Shown: piece after piece, positions 1-9,471 of the stretch
How positions within the stretch are numbered: the stretch's first letter is position 1
How the letters are laid out: each line of letters starts with the position of its first letter
DNA from: Sporosarcina trichiuri
GTDB taxonomy: Bacteria; Bacillota; Bacilli; Bacillales_A; Planococcaceae
Direction: 5' to 3'
DNA length: 64,000 bases
Assembly: GCF_030406775.1 (NCBI RefSeq)
Contig: NZ_CP129119.1
Location: 1,212,001-1,276,000, forward strand
Program-made: the position numbers and the translations under genes
Notes under the pieces: model-generated
The model's database searches: none
The model's input: only the letters and a program-made list of their open reading frames with translations
Told to the model about the DNA's origin: nothing

Positions 1-1193
1 TCCATTGTCTCCGGGACTCCGTCGAGAATCGCTTCACTGTACCCTTGCAGCATGGAAATCGGCGTGCGCAGTTCGTGGGATACATTCGCGATGAAATCCG
101 ACCGCAGCTTGTCGAGCTGATGCTGCTCCGTCATGTCGCGGAGGACCGCGACCGCCCCGCGGATGCTGTTCCGGCTGTACAGCGGACTGATCGCTACGAC
201 GAAGTAGAGTCCGCCGATTTCAAGTTCGGCATCCACTTCCTCCGCGAAGGTGATCGCATGCTCGAGCATGTGGTTGATCTCCGGGGGGAGAAGTTCGTCG
301 GTTTCCTGGTTGAGGAACGACCATTTTTGCAGCAGCTTCTCCGCCTGCGGATTGCTCAGCAGTATCGTGTGGTCGCGATTGAATGTGATGACGGCATCTG
401 TCATGGACGTCAGGATGCTGGAAAGCTGTTCCTTGTCCTGCTTGATGAGTTCCATATTGTATTTCAGCTGCCGGCCCATCTGATTGAATGCTGTCGACAG
501 CTGACCGATTTCATCATTTTGCTTCACGGGGATCCTTGCATTGAAATTCCCTTTCGACAGCTGGAATGCCGCTTCTTTCAGCTGCCGGAGCGGCCGTGTG
601 ATCTGCGTGGACAGGAAGAACGCAAAGAAGGTCGTCAGCAGGAATGCGATGAACGCCGACAGCAGGACGATATGCGTCGTCCATTTCGTCGTATCATGGA
701 TGGCTTCGAAGCTTTGATAGACGATGACATGGCTCGCCCGGTCGTTCGGGACCGGTGCGGAACTCACGATATACCGTTCGGATACGTCCTTTTCCGTCAT
801 CGACGGGAGGATCATCTGCTTGGAAAGGCTGTCCTTTCCGCTTCGGCTGCTGAGTTCTTCGTCCTGCAGGATTTTACTTTCAATCGGCTTTGCGTCCAGA
901 TCCTTATCGTGGAACGAATAGGCGATGCCCCCTGTATTATCCACGATGATTGCGCTCGTTCCGTTATTCAGGATGTCATGGACGACCAGCTGCATCGCCT
1001 GTTCGTTATCATGGTCCTGAATGATGCTTCCAATCGTATTGGCTTCACGCAGAAGCGTCTCTTCCGCCTGACGCGTATGGAAATTATCAAAGAACTCCAG
1101 CAGCAGAGCCGTTACGATGAACAGGACAAATGAAACGAGAAGCAATATGGTTGCCCATAGCTTCCCGACGATTGAATTCCATATTCGGTTCAT
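1..1193 (-). CDS. resE: Sensor histidine kinase ResE (3' end beyond window)
   Basis: Membrane sensor kinase that phosphorylates ResD in response to oxygen/NO and respiratory state. The 397 visible residues show a first membrane helix at about 10-34, an extracytoplasmic sensor region, a second helix ending just before a HAMP segment (TRPLRQL...), a PAS-like region, and the phospho-acceptor H-box HELRTP with His near 373. The window ends 24 residues after that His, so the ATP-binding domain is not seen. The ATG overlaps the resD stop (ATGA), giving translational coupling. Family and neighbours (resD, resCBA) make the name firm. Confidence 0.93.
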   Translation of the reverse strand, partial: MNRIWNSIVGKLWATILLLVSFVLFIVTALLLEFFDNFHTRQAEETLLREANTIGSIIQDHDNEQAMQLVVHDILNNGTSAIIVDNTGGIAYSFHDKDLDAKPIESKILQDEELSSRSGKDSLSKQMILPSMTEKDVSERYIVSSAPVPNDRASHVIVYQSFEAIHDTTKWTTHIVLLSAFIAFLLTTFFAFFLSTQITRPLRQLKEAAFQLSKGNFNARIPVKQNDEIGQLSTAFNQMGRQLKYNMELIKQDKEQLSSILTSMTDAVITFNRDHTILLSNPQAEKLLQKWSFLNQETDELLPPEINHMLEHAITFAEEVDAELEIGGLYFVVAISPLYSRNSIRGAVAVLRDMTEQHQLDKLRSDFIANVSHELRTPISMLQGYSEAILDGVPETM

Positions 1194-1909
1194 TCAGCCG
1201 GCACCTCGAACTTGTAGCCGACTCCCCACACTGTAACGATCATTTTGGCAGCACGTTCGGATACTCTGTTGAGCTTTTCACGGAGCCGCTTGACGTGTGT
1301 ATCAACAGTACGCAGATCGCCGAAAAATTCATAGTGCCAGACTTCCTTCAGCAGCTGCTCACGGTCGAATACTTTGTCAGGTGCTTTTGCCAGGAAATAG
1401 AGGAGTTCGTATTCCTTCGGCGTCAGGCTCACTTCCTTGCCCTCCGCGGTGACCCGGTGTGCATCATGATCGATCGTCAGCTGCGGGAACACGACAAGGT
1501 CTTTCGAAGATGCAGTCGCCTGCGTCCCATTGACAGCACCGGCACGGCGCAGAAGCGCTTTCACGCGCAGGACGACCTCCCGCGGACTGAACGGTTTCAC
1601 GATATAGTCGTCCGCTCCTGTCTCGAAACCGGTGACCCGGTCCGATTCTTCTCCTTTAGCCGTAAGGAGGATGATCGGCGTCTGGTCCTCTTCAGCGCGG
1701 AGTTCATGCAGAACTTCGATACCGTCTTTCTCAGGCATCATGACATCCAGCAGGATGCAGTCATATTGTGTTTCCTGGATTTTCTCCAATGCTTCCATTC
1801 CGTTTTGTGCTTCATCCATTTCATAGCCTTCACGTGAAAGATACATCGTTAGAAGGCGGCGTATCCGGTCTTCGTCGTCTACGACGAGCAATTTGACGTT
1901 TTCATCCAT
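1190..1909 (-). CDS. resD: Response regulator ResD
   Basis: OmpR/PhoB-type DNA-binding response regulator of aerobic/anaerobic respiration genes. A receiver domain fills residues 5-118, with the acidic pocket DDED at 11-14, phospho-acceptor Asp55 in LLDVMMP, Thr83 and Lys105. A winged-helix domain runs from about 135 to 236 (TPKEYELLYFLA, TVDTHVKRLREKL). At 239 residues it has the usual family length. It forms an overlapping pair with resE. A terminator lies between it and resC, so resDE probably also has its own promoter in the 160 bp upstream, as in B. subtilis. Confidence 0.95.
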   Translation of the reverse strand: MDENVKLLVVDDEDRIRRLLTMYLSREGYEMDEAQNGMEALEKIQETQYDCILLDVMMPEKDGIEVLHELRAEEDQTPIILLTAKGEESDRVTGFETGADDYIVKPFSPREVVLRVKALLRRAGAVNGTQATASSKDLVVFPQLTIDHDAHRVTAEGKEVSLTPKEYELLYFLAKAPDKVFDREQLLKEVWHYEFFGDLRTVDTHVKRLREKLNRVSERAAKMIVTVWGVGYKFEVPAE

Positions 1910-2071
1910 TGACGATTGCCCCTTTCAGAACTGCTGTCTTCATTGTACTTGTCCTCTTCCGAAAAAGAAACTACAATACTTTGCTGTGTAATATGCACCG
2001 TGCCCGGCTGGTGTGCTTCGGCAGAGCTGCACGATGGCGGCCGCCATTCTTTCCTGTATCGCAAGGGTCCA

Positions 2072-2104
2072 TAAAAACACCGCACAGCGGATAGGCTGTG
2101 CGGT
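2072..2104 (-). terminator. Intrinsic terminator after resC
   Basis: A perfect 9-bp stem (ACCGCACAG / CTGTGCGGT, 2079-2087 and 2096-2104) with an 8-nt loop is followed on the minus strand by GTTTTTAT. It starts a few bases after the resC stop, so it separates resABC from resDE. Confidence 0.85.
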
Positions 2105-2111
2105 CTGTTGG

Positions 2112-3296
2112 TTATGCGTATGAATGGAGACCTGCAATGATCAGGTTGACAGCCACCAGGTTGAACATGATGATGACGAACCCGACGACCGCGAGCCAGG
2201 CGGATTTCTTCCCTTCCCAGCCCTGCGACAGGCGGAGATGGAGGAATGCCGCATAGAACAGCCATGTGATGAGCGCCCAGACCTCTTTCGGGTCCCAGCC
2301 CCAGAAACGCGACCAGGCTTCGTGAGCCCAGATCATCGCGAAGATGAGTGCCCCGAGGGTGAACACCGGGAACCCGATCAAGACAGACCGATAACCGATT
2401 TCATCCATCAGCTGGGAGTTCGCTTTCTTCGCGAACGGCTGCAGCACGGCTGCGATCGGCCGCCTGAAGATCAGGCGCAGCAGCACGTACAGCACGATTC
2501 CGGATGCAAGCGACCAGACGAATGTCGTCAGCGTCTTCGCATTGACGATCGCCGGCATTTCCGCCCATGGTTTCATCGTGTCAGTCGTTACCTGTTCATA
2601 GTCATGCATGCCGAAGAGCGGCGGATAATTGTACGTGATTTCTGCCGGCTGGTTGTTCTTGTCGACATAATTGAATTTCGCTTCATAGCCTGAAAGCGTA
2701 AATGCAGAAGACGAAACAACAAAGCCAAGCACCAGCACCAGCGTGAACATGACGGCTTCCAGCCAGAACCGCTCTTTCGACTTCTTCGTCAGATCCACAT
2801 TTTTCGCCAGATAGATCAGACCGGCAACCGCACTGATTGCCAGGATCGATTCCCCGATTGCCGCTGTGATGACGTGAACAGTCAGCCAGTAACTCTTCAG
2901 TGCAGGGATCAGCGGTGTGATTTCCCGCGGGAACATGCTCGCATAGGCGATGATCACGATTGCGATCGGCAGAGCGAACAATCCGAGTGAAGGCGTCTTG
3001 TAGATGAAGAAGATCAGGATGAATGCACCGACAAGCATCATGCTGAACGCTGTCGTGAATTCAAACATGTTACTGACAGGTGCATGCCCGGAGGCCATCC
3101 ACCGTGTAATGAAGTAGCCGAGCTGGGAGATGAAACCGACAATCGTGATCAGAATGCCGATTTTCCCCCATACACTGTCTTTGTACGTTTTCTCGGACTT
3201 CGATTTTTTCACTGCTCCGCCGAAGAAGAATGTCCCGAGCAAATACGCGACAAACGAAATCAGCAGTAAATTGGCACTTAACGAAGCGTAATCCAT
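2112..3296 (-). CDS. resC: Cytochrome c biogenesis protein ResC (CcsA/CcsB-type)
   Basis: Polytopic membrane protein of the System II cytochrome c maturation complex. With ResB it handles heme across the membrane and attaches it to apocytochromes. The 394-residue protein has many hydrophobic helices and the tryptophan-rich heme-handling (WWD) motif [15 protein letters not shown] near residue 325. Conserved His residues flank it ([33 protein letters not shown]). Its ATG overlaps the resB stop as TAATG. Last gene of resABC, closed by the terminator at 2072-2104. Confidence 0.95.
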   Translation of the reverse strand: MDYASLSANLLLISFVAYLLGTFFFGGAVKKSKSEKTYKDSVWGKIGILITIVGFISQLGYFITRWMASGHAPVSNMFEFTTAFSMMLVGAFILIFFIYKTPSLGLFALPIAIVIIAYASMFPREITPLIPALKSYWLTVHVITAAIGESILAISAVAGLIYLAKNVDLTKKSKERFWLEAVMFTLVLVLGFVVSSSAFTLSGYEAKFNYVDKNNQPAEITYNYPPLFGMHDYEQVTTDTMKPWAEMPAIVNAKTLTTFVWSLASGIVLYVLLRLIFRRPIAAVLQPFAKKANSQLMDEIGYRSVLIGFPVFTLGALIFAMIWAHEAWSRFWGWDPKEVWALITWLFYAAFLHLRLSQGWEGKKSAWLAVVGFVIIMFNLVAVNLIIAGLHSYA

Positions 3297-4951
3297 TAAA
3301 CTGTCTCTCCTTCCACTGCATCAGCCGCTGCATCCTTGTCCTGCTTATCCGTATACTCGGGAAGGGCTGCTGCTTCTTTCACTTTATCCAGATCCTTTTT
3401 CAGCGCATACCAGTTCTTGTTCGTATGGGCGGCAAGCACCATATCGGCGCTGTCCCCCTTCTGGATCCAGATGCGGCGGTGCTGCCAGTAGGATCCCTGG
3501 ATGACACCGATCATGAAGACGATACCGCCAAGAAGCAGGATGTACAGCGTTTTGTCTTTCCGGATGGTCAGACCTGAAGCATTGCGGGTGTCTGCATCCT
3601 GGAACTTCACTTCGTAATCGTTCGGTTCCACCTCGAGCGTCTGGCGGATGGCGACAAAACTCTTTTCACCTTCCGGATGCTCAGGCGTGATCATATTGAA
3701 AATGAAGGCCGGATTGTTCGGAATCGGTGATTTGGAGGTCGGTTCCCCGTCTTTGATGCCGTCGTAATCTGCATAGTATTCCATCAGTTCGACTGCAGAA
3801 CCGTCTCCTACATCATACTTCTTCGCCGGATTGTTCAAGTCGACCGTAAAATCACCGAGTGATTCACCGGTTTCCTTGTTCTGAAGGGAGAAGGTCATGT
3901 TTTTCAATTCCCCGGTCTTGAAATCCATCTGGAAGATGCTGTAGCCGTCGAATGTCAGCGGTTTGTTGACGACGATCGGGTATTCCTTGATGAATTCGAC
4001 ATCAGCAGAACCCGGCAGGCTGCCTTCTTTCTCTTTGTACAGCTTGACATCGGACTGATAGTTGCTGACGATGGCGCCGTTCTTCTGGATGGCTTCATCG
4101 AATACAGCATCAGCATTTTCCTCTGAATATGTCTCCATCGTGAATGCGACGTTCTCGAGGAGATAGCCGGGAGCGCCCGGAATCTCTCTTGTTTCACCTT
4201 CACGGATCCACATCGTCTCGTCAACGTAGAAGCCCGGGATGCCCCTCAACAGCACACCGAGGAGGAATATGATAAGGCCTGTATGATTGACGTATGGACC
4301 CCAGCGCGAAAAGCGGTTCTTTTCCGCGAGGATCGCTCCGTCTTCGGTTTTCACATTGTAGTGAAGCTCTTTCAATGTTTTTTCCGCTTCCGTCATGGAA
4401 TGGTCAGCATCCGTTACAGGACCTTCCCCGTAGATCCGCTGACGTTTCATGAAGGAAAGATGGCGCTTCGTCCGCTGCTTTTTCAGCGATTTGTACAGCG
4501 GGATGACACGGTCCAGGCTGGCGATGATGATCGACGTGCCGAGCATGCCGATCAGGACTTTGAAATACCAGCTGTCATAGATATTATAAAAGCCCAGCTG
4601 ATAGTAGATCTTGCCGAATGTTCCATACAGACGTTCATAGTAATCCAAGTACTCGGATGGATCGTTCCCGGCTACAGGGACATAGAACTTCTGCGGCAGG
4701 ATCGTGCCGATAGCGGACACGGACAGCACAGCGACGATGATGCTGACTCCGATCTTGACGCTCGAAAAGAAGTTCCAGATTTTGTCGATGATCGATTTTT
4801 TATAGGTCTGTGATCGCCTGGCGGACCCTTCGTAGCGCATGTCCACCATTTTACTGTCTTTTGCCTCATCCGTTTGCGGCCGGCCGCACTTTTCACAGAG
4901 TACTGTGCCGTATGGATTCTCGTGACCGCATTGACATTTGATTTTGCTCAT
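3296..4951 (-). CDS. resB: Cytochrome c biogenesis protein ResB (Ccs1)
   Basis: Second subunit of the System II heme export/ligation complex. The 551-residue protein starts with a short Cys-rich zinc-ribbon-like segment (CQCGHEN then CEKCGRP, residues 6-24), as in B. subtilis ResB. Membrane helices follow at about 68-88, 130-150 and 225-245, then a long extracytoplasmic region (about 250-465), a last helix near 470-490 and a charged C-tail. The SD AAGGAG lies 8 bases before the ATG. It sits 14 bp after resA and overlaps resC by one base. Confidence 0.94.
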   Translation of the reverse strand: MSKIKCQCGHENPYGTVLCEKCGRPQTDEAKDSKMVDMRYEGSARRSQTYKKSIIDKIWNFFSSVKIGVSIIVAVLSVSAIGTILPQKFYVPVAGNDPSEYLDYYERLYGTFGKIYYQLGFYNIYDSWYFKVLIGMLGTSIIIASLDRVIPLYKSLKKQRTKRHLSFMKRQRIYGEGPVTDADHSMTEAEKTLKELHYNVKTEDGAILAEKNRFSRWGPYVNHTGLIIFLLGVLLRGIPGFYVDETMWIREGETREIPGAPGYLLENVAFTMETYSEENADAVFDEAIQKNGAIVSNYQSDVKLYKEKEGSLPGSADVEFIKEYPIVVNKPLTFDGYSIFQMDFKTGELKNMTFSLQNKETGESLGDFTVDLNNPAKKYDVGDGSAVELMEYYADYDGIKDGEPTSKSPIPNNPAFIFNMITPEHPEGEKSFVAIRQTLEVEPNDYEVKFQDADTRNASGLTIRKDKTLYILLLGGIVFMIGVIQGSYWQHRRIWIQKGDSADMVLAAHTNKNWYALKKDLDKVKEAAALPEYTDKQDKDAAADAVEGETV

Positions 4952-4965
4952 TGGTACCCTGCTCC

Positions 4966-5502
4966 TTACTCGGGCTGTACGCTTTGCATGAGTGAGACGA
5001 TTTCAGTCTCGCTCATTTCCCGTGTAATAATGTTTTGAATGACGCCGTCTTTGTCGATGAGCATTGTGGTCGGCAGAGGAACAACATTGTAGCTGTTGCG
5101 GCTGACACTCTTATTTTTGTCGATCATTACAGGAAACGTCAGTCCATATTGGTCGATGAACGTGCTGACTTTGAAGTCGGACTCACCGATGTTGACGGAA
5201 AGGACCTGGACTCCCTTATCTTTGAATTCCTTGTAATGCTTTTCGATATATGGCATCTCTTTTTTACAGGGAGGACACCATGTTCCCCAGAAATTCAAAA
5301 AGACACCCTGGCCTTCGTAATCGGACAGCTTCACTTTGCTGCCATCCATATCAAGGAGTTCGAAATTAGGTGCACGGTCTCCTGCTGCAAGAGTTTTTGT
5401 CTCCTTCTTAGAAGTCAGTGCAAAGACAATGGCAGCTGCAAGAAGGAGGAGAATGACACCCCGTATGATGAGCCGCTTTCTCTTCTTGTCCATTTTCGCC
5501 AC
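4966..5502 (-). CDS. resA: Thiol-disulfide oxidoreductase ResA
   Basis: Membrane-anchored thioredoxin-fold reductase that keeps the apocytochrome c CXXCH cysteines reduced on the outer face. Residues 9-30 form a signal anchor, and the AhpC/TSA-like fold follows from about 40. The redox motif is WCPPCKKE with Cys76 and Cys79. B. subtilis ResA has CEPC, in which the Glu tunes the active site, so CPPC is a visible difference. At 178 residues it is of normal length. First gene of resABC, preceded by an extended -10 promoter candidate at 5551-5559. Confidence 0.94.
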   Translation of the reverse strand: MAKMDKKRKRLIIRGVILLLLAAAIVFALTSKKETKTLAAGDRAPNFELLDMDGSKVKLSDYEGQGVFLNFWGTWCPPCKKEMPYIEKHYKEFKDKGVQVLSVNIGESDFKVSTFIDQYGLTFPVMIDKNKSVSRNSYNVVPLPTTMLIDKDGVIQNIITREMSETEIVSLMQSVQPE

Positions 5503-5550
5503 TTCTTTCCCCCCTCACGTGATTCGTTCAGCTCCTGCACAGCAACCTTT

Positions 5551-5559
5551 ATTATAACA
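5551..5559 (-). promoter_or_regulatory. Candidate resABC promoter (extended -10)
   Basis: On the minus strand TGTTATAAT is a perfect TATAAT preceded by TGn, about 50 bases upstream of resA. No good -35 box is seen at 16-18 bp spacing, so this would be an extended -10 SigA promoter, perhaps helped by ResD. No ResD site was identified. Confidence 0.45.
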
Positions 5560-5616
5560 AAGATGTGTTTTTGAATGGAGTCGCTTCGTGAGCGTTTTGT
5601 GACACTTGGCGATTGT

Positions 5617-6348
5617 TCAGCCAATTGTGCCGGTTTCGGCAAGGACCCGCAGCTGTTTCACTTCGTGCGTTGTGAGTTCCCTCGCTTCACCTGCATTGAG
5701 ACCGTGTGTGGTCAGGTTCGCAAACGATTCCCTGCGTAATTTGACGACGGGGCAGCCGATTGCATCGAACATGCGGCGCACTTGGCGGTTCCTGCCTTCT
5801 GATATTGTAATCTCCACAAGAGCGGTCTGCGCTTTCTTGTCCATTGAACGGAGTTTGACATGGGCCGGGCCTGTCATTCCGTCTTCAAGCTCGATGCCGT
5901 TTTCCAGCTTCTTCAGTGCTTCCCTCGTGGGAACACCTTTCACTTTTGCAATATATTGCTTCTTGATGCCGTATTTCGGATGGGTCATCGTATAGGAGAA
6001 ATCACCATCATTCGTCAGTATGATCACACCGGACGTGTCATAATCCAGACGGCCTACAGGGAAAATACGCTGTTCGACGCCCGGCAGCAGATCGAGAACC
6101 GTTTTCCGTCCTTTCTCATCGTGGACCGTCGAGATGTATCCTCTCGGTTTGTAGAGCAGATAATAGACGAATGTCTCTTTGACGATCTGGATGCCTTCCA
6201 CTTCGATCCGGTCTGACGCCGTCACTTTCGTACCGAGCTCCGTCACGACCGTGCCGTTCACTTTCACTTTCCCGTCTGTGATCAGACCTTCCGCTTTCCT
6301 GCGGGATGCCACGCCTGCACGGGCTAATACTTTTTGCAGTCTTTCCAT
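5617..6348 (-). CDS. rluB: 23S rRNA pseudouridine synthase RluB family
   Basis: Isomerises a uridine to pseudouridine in helix 93 of 23S rRNA (RluB position by homology). An S4 RNA-binding domain covers residues 2-60 (RLQKVLARAGVASRRKAE). The RsuA/RluB catalytic domain carries GRLDYDTSG with catalytic Asp102. The motif GRNRQVRRMFDAIG lies near residue 185. Length 243 is typical. It sits between dacB and resA as in Bacillus, but the spmA-spmB pair normally upstream is missing. Confidence 0.93.
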   Translation of the reverse strand: MERLQKVLARAGVASRRKAEGLITDGKVKVNGTVVTELGTKVTASDRIEVEGIQIVKETFVYYLLYKPRGYISTVHDEKGRKTVLDLLPGVEQRIFPVGRLDYDTSGVIILTNDGDFSYTMTHPKYGIKKQYIAKVKGVPTREALKKLENGIELEDGMTGPAHVKLRSMDKKAQTALVEITISEGRNRQVRRMFDAIGCPVVKLRRESFANLTTHGLNAGEARELTTHEVKQLRVLAETGTIG

Positions 6349-6468
6349 TCCGTCACCTCATTCTTCAGTCTAAAAAATTATGTCACATTTCACAGCAAAT
6401 GAAAAGGAGACCGACTGTAAATCGCCGGGCGCCCGCCTCGATACTTTGCAAAACAGCCGATTCACATG

Positions 6469-6522
6469 AAAAAGAGACTCCACGGTACAATGGGACGCCG
6501 CCTCATTGTTCTGTGCAGTCTC
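6469..6522 (-). terminator. Terminator after dacB
   Basis: A 19-bp imperfect stem (6474-6492 with 6504-6522; GAGACT / AGTCTC at the base) encloses an 11-nt loop and is followed on the minus strand by TTTTTCATG. It begins 16 bases after the dacB stop and separates scpAB-dacB from rluB. Confidence 0.8.
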
Positions 6523-6537
6523 TCATCATGTTTACGG

Positions 6538-7545
6538 TCAATCGGTCCTTGTCAGTTTCACAGCAGCTGTCACCAGAGGTTCCTGGCCGAGCGTGACGAT
6601 CCACTGGCCGGTGTCCCCGCTGGAACTGCTTCTTGGCAGCCGCATGATGGATGTTGTCTTTTTCCGTTCATCCTTGGTAAGCAGAAGTTCGATCGGATGG
6701 TCCAGTTCAGCTGTGACACCCGGCAGTACCGAGTATGTGCCTTTCTTCGCGATCCTTACGATATCATGGGTTTTGAAAGCTTCAGCGGCAAGTGTCTTAT
6801 GGACGTTCCAGTCGTTGCCGTTATTCAGCGTCACCACTATCACCCGTTTGCCGCCATGCTCGAAATACGTAGCGAGCGTCCTGCCGGCTGCCTTCGTGAA
6901 TCCCGTCTTTCCGGCGACGGCATCCGTATCGGATGTCACGAGCCGGTGCTTGTTCTGCCAGGCGGCTGCCTGACCAATACCGGACGTATAGTTCTCGGTG
7001 GAGGCGATTTTTCGGAACTCCTTGTTCTTCATGCCGTAATGCAGCATCATGGCGGTATCATATGCACTGGATAAGTGCTCCTCGTCATGCAGGCCGGACG
7101 GATTCGTGAAACGGGTGTTTTCCAGGCCGTAGAGCCGCGCCTGCTCATTCATCATCGTGACGAATCCTTCAAGCGAGCCGCCTGCATGCTCAGCGAGAGC
7201 TGCAGCCGCATCGTTGCCGGATCTCAGCATGAGACCGTACAGGAGGTCTTCCGATGAAACCGAGTCGCCCGGCGTCAGATAGATGGAGGATCCTTCCGCC
7301 GAAGCGGCCCGCGGAGAGATTTCCACCTCTTTTTCAGTCACGCCGGATTCGATGAACGTCAGAGCCGTCCACATCTTCGTCAGGCTCGCAATCGGCAGTC
7401 TGTCATGGGGGTGATACCCGTCCAGCAGCCTTCCTGTGTCCGCATCGATGACGGCCCACGAGGAATGCACAGCCGCCGACGCGGGCAGCTGGAATGGAAC
7501 ACTGACGAACAGCACAAGCAGCAGGCATACAAATGCTTTCTTCAA
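6538..7545 (-). CDS. dacB: D-alanyl-D-alanine carboxypeptidase, DacB/PBP5*-like
   Basis: Penicillin-binding carboxypeptidase that trims pentapeptide stems. Position after scpAB points to the sporulation-specific PBP5* that lowers spore cortex cross-linking. A signal peptide covers 1-25 (cut near ASAA). The three active-site motifs are present: SLTK (Ser54, Lys57), SGN (109-111) and KTG (213-215). The start is TTG, with AAGGAGG 9 bases upstream. At 335 residues it is shorter than many DacB proteins (about 380), lacking part of the C-terminal region. DacF-like function cannot be excluded, because dacF is absent from the spoIIA operon here. Confidence 0.85.
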   Translation of the reverse strand: MKKAFVCLLLVLFVSVPFQLPASAAVHSSWAVIDADTGRLLDGYHPHDRLPIASLTKMWTALTFIESGVTEKEVEISPRAASAEGSSIYLTPGDSVSSEDLLYGLMLRSGNDAAAALAEHAGGSLEGFVTMMNEQARLYGLENTRFTNPSGLHDEEHLSSAYDTAMMLHYGMKNKEFRKIASTENYTSGIGQAAAWQNKHRLVTSDTDAVAGKTGFTKAAGRTLATYFEHGGKRVIVVTLNNGNDWNVHKTLAAEAFKTHDIVRIAKKGTYSVLPGVTAELDHPIELLLTKDERKKTTSIMRLPRSSSSGDTGQWIVTLGQEPLVTAAVKLTRTD

Positions 7546-7559
7546 GCATGATTTCCTCC

Positions 7560-8150
7560 TTAACCTTCTTCTGTTTCAAGCATATCCTGGAACTTGGTCA
7601 AAAATAGATCGGTATCTTCTTCGTCGTCCGTTTCCTGCAGCAGTTCGGGAAGGTCTTCCAATGTATTCAGCCCGAACCGGTCGAGGAAGTAAGGGGTCGT
7701 TGCGTAGAGGATAGGCCGCCCGCTCGCTTCGAGCCGGCCTTTTTCCATGACGAATCCTTTGGACAGCAGTGTCTGGATGGCCCGTTCGGATTTGACGCCC
7801 CGGATTTCATCGACTTCCACCCGTGTCACAGGCTGTTTATATGCGATGATGGCAAGGACTTCAAGCGCGGCCTGGGTCATCATTTTGGAAGGCGGGTTCT
7901 CGAACAGCCGTTTGATGTCCTCCGCGAATTCCGCTTTCGTCACCAGCTGATAGCCGCCGCTGTATTGGCGGAGTGTGATGCCGCTGTCTTCCCTCGCCTC
8001 ATATTGTCCGAGAAGGTGTTCCAGTGCGGCGGTCACTTCCCCTTCCGTACAGACGGTCAGGGCAGCCAGCTGCTTCAATGGCAGTCCTTCTTCCCCCGCA
8101 ACAAACAGGAAGCTTTCAATTGAGGCTGCCAGCCGTTTCGTATTTGTCAT
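7560..8150 (-). CDS. scpB: Segregation and condensation protein ScpB
   Basis: Kleisin-associated winged-helix protein of the SMC-ScpA-ScpB condensin that compacts and segregates the chromosome. It has 196 residues with two winged-helix units (about 10-85 and 90-165) and family motifs such as ALEVLAIIAYKQPVTR and RGVKSERAIQTLLSKG. The acidic C-tail is typical. Its ATG overlaps the scpA stop by 4 bp, as expected for subunits made together. Confidence 0.95.
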   Translation of the reverse strand: MTNTKRLAASIESFLFVAGEEGLPLKQLAALTVCTEGEVTAALEHLLGQYEAREDSGITLRQYSGGYQLVTKAEFAEDIKRLFENPPSKMMTQAALEVLAIIAYKQPVTRVEVDEIRGVKSERAIQTLLSKGFVMEKGRLEASGRPILYATTPYFLDRFGLNTLEDLPELLQETDDEEDTDLFLTKFQDMLETEEG

Positions 8151-8905
8151 CCATTCGTTCCTCCAGTTGGCAGCATGATGTACAGGCGGTCGAAGTTCCC
8201 CTGCTGTTCGACATAGACATCCCTGCGTTTCATCAGTTCAAGAACCGACAGGAATGTGACGACCAGTGAACTGACATCCCCCTCGTCGAAAAGTTCATCG
8301 AACGTACAGCGGCCGCCTTTTTGTACGATGCTGCCCATGATCTCATCCATCTTTTCTCCGACAGACTGTTCGTTGTTTGCTATACTGGCTGTCAGGGGCG
8401 CTTTCAGCCGCCTTCTCTGCAGCATCTTCTGGAATGCACCGACTAAATCGAAAACGCTGAGGGCCTCCCCTGTATCGTTTTGCGGGAGCGTTCCGTATGC
8501 ACCCATGTCGGCAGGCTGTTTCGTGAAGTGGACGGCCCGTTCCTCTGCCGACTCTTTCAGCTGGACGGCCGCTTCTTTGTATCTCTTATACTCAAGCAGA
8601 CGTGCGATCAGTTCTTCGCGCGGATCATCTTCCATCTGGAAGTCTGTTCCGTCTTCATCGAATACGTCACCTTCATGGACCGGCAGCAGCATTTTGCTCT
8701 TGATCTCTATCAATGTTGCGGCAAGTACGAGATATTCACTGAGTTCATCCAGCTCCAGGACTCGCATGGCATGTAAATGTTCTATGTATTGGTTCGTCAG
8801 CTGAGCCATCGGGATATCATAGATATCGATCTCCAGCCGGTTGATAAGATGGAGCAGAAGATCCAGCGGTCCTTCGAATGCTTCCAGTTTCACTTTGTAT
8901 GACAC
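8147..8905 (-). CDS. scpA: Segregation and condensation protein ScpA (kleisin)
   Basis: Kleisin that bridges the SMC ATPase heads. The N-terminal motif LEAFEGPLDLLLHLI (7-21) and EYLVLAATLIEIKSKMLLP (about 58-76) are diagnostic. The C-terminal winged helix includes FDELF and VVTFLSVLELMK. Length 252 is normal. The start is GTG at 8905, with AGAAGGTGA just upstream. First gene of scpA-scpB-dacB, divergent from the DUF309 gene with only 53 bp between the starts. Confidence 0.95.
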   Translation of the reverse strand: MSYKVKLEAFEGPLDLLLHLINRLEIDIYDIPMAQLTNQYIEHLHAMRVLELDELSEYLVLAATLIEIKSKMLLPVHEGDVFDEDGTDFQMEDDPREELIARLLEYKRYKEAAVQLKESAEERAVHFTKQPADMGAYGTLPQNDTGEALSVFDLVGAFQKMLQRRRLKAPLTASIANNEQSVGEKMDEIMGSIVQKGGRCTFDELFDEGDVSSLVVTFLSVLELMKRRDVYVEQQGNFDRLYIMLPTGGTNG

Positions 8906-8958
8906 GGTTTCACCTTCTCTGCTTTCGGCAGACGGAATTCCTTGTAAAGGAGAATAAT

Positions 8959-9471
8959 ATGCAACCTTACCATCATCCTCTTTTTGTTGAGTTTCTCGTC
9001 TATTTTAATAGGAATCAAGACTATTTCGAAGGTCATGAAGTGCTCGAAGAGTATTGGAAATCGGTGCCCGGTTTTTCGAAAGAACATCCTCTCACGGCCT
9101 TCATCCTGCTGACGACTGGTATGTACCATTGGCGGCGCGGAAACTTCAGCGGCGCATCACGGACGTTCGGCAAATCGTCAGAGCGGTTCGCAGCTGCCGC
9201 TCGTTCGTATCCCGAGTACAGGGAGGAGCTGGATATCGGCAGGCTGCTCGCGGATCTGGAGTCGGCTCGCGGACTGGTGCAGCAGCGCCGGCCGTTCAGA
9301 CCGTTCCCGATCATCGTCCTCTCGCAGACCCTCTTGCAGAAGACGGAAGAAGCCGGGCGGACGATGACGCTGCTGCCCCGCGGCAGTGAAGATGTTGTCC
9401 ATAAGCATATGCGCAGGGACCGGTCCGATATTCTGGAATTGCGGAACGAAAAGAAGAAGAGCGGACGCTAG
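8959..9471 (+). CDS. ypuF: DUF309 domain protein (YpuF-like)
   Basis: Small helical protein of unknown biochemical role. The DUF309 signature FEGHEVLEEYWK lies at about residues 17-28, followed by a Trp/His-containing helix (YHWRRGNFSGA). ATG at 8959 is chosen because AAAGGAG lies 6 bases upstream and upstream codons would run into scpA. 170 residues. In B. subtilis ypuF reads in the same direction as scpA; here it is divergent. Its stop codon shares the palindrome CTAG with the convergent ribT stop. Confidence 0.85.
   Translation: MQPYHHPLFVEFLVYFNRNQDYFEGHEVLEEYWKSVPGFSKEHPLTAFILLTTGMYHWRRGNFSGASRTFGKSSERFAAAARSYPEYREELDIGRLLADLESARGLVQQRRPFRPFPIIVLSQTLLQKTEEAGRTMTLLPRGSEDVVHKHMRRDRSDILELRNEKKKSGR

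Noticed and set aside
45-1133. A 362-codon plus-strand frame at the left edge
   Set aside because: The minus strand encodes ResE with HAMP, PAS and H-box; the plus frame is its complement.
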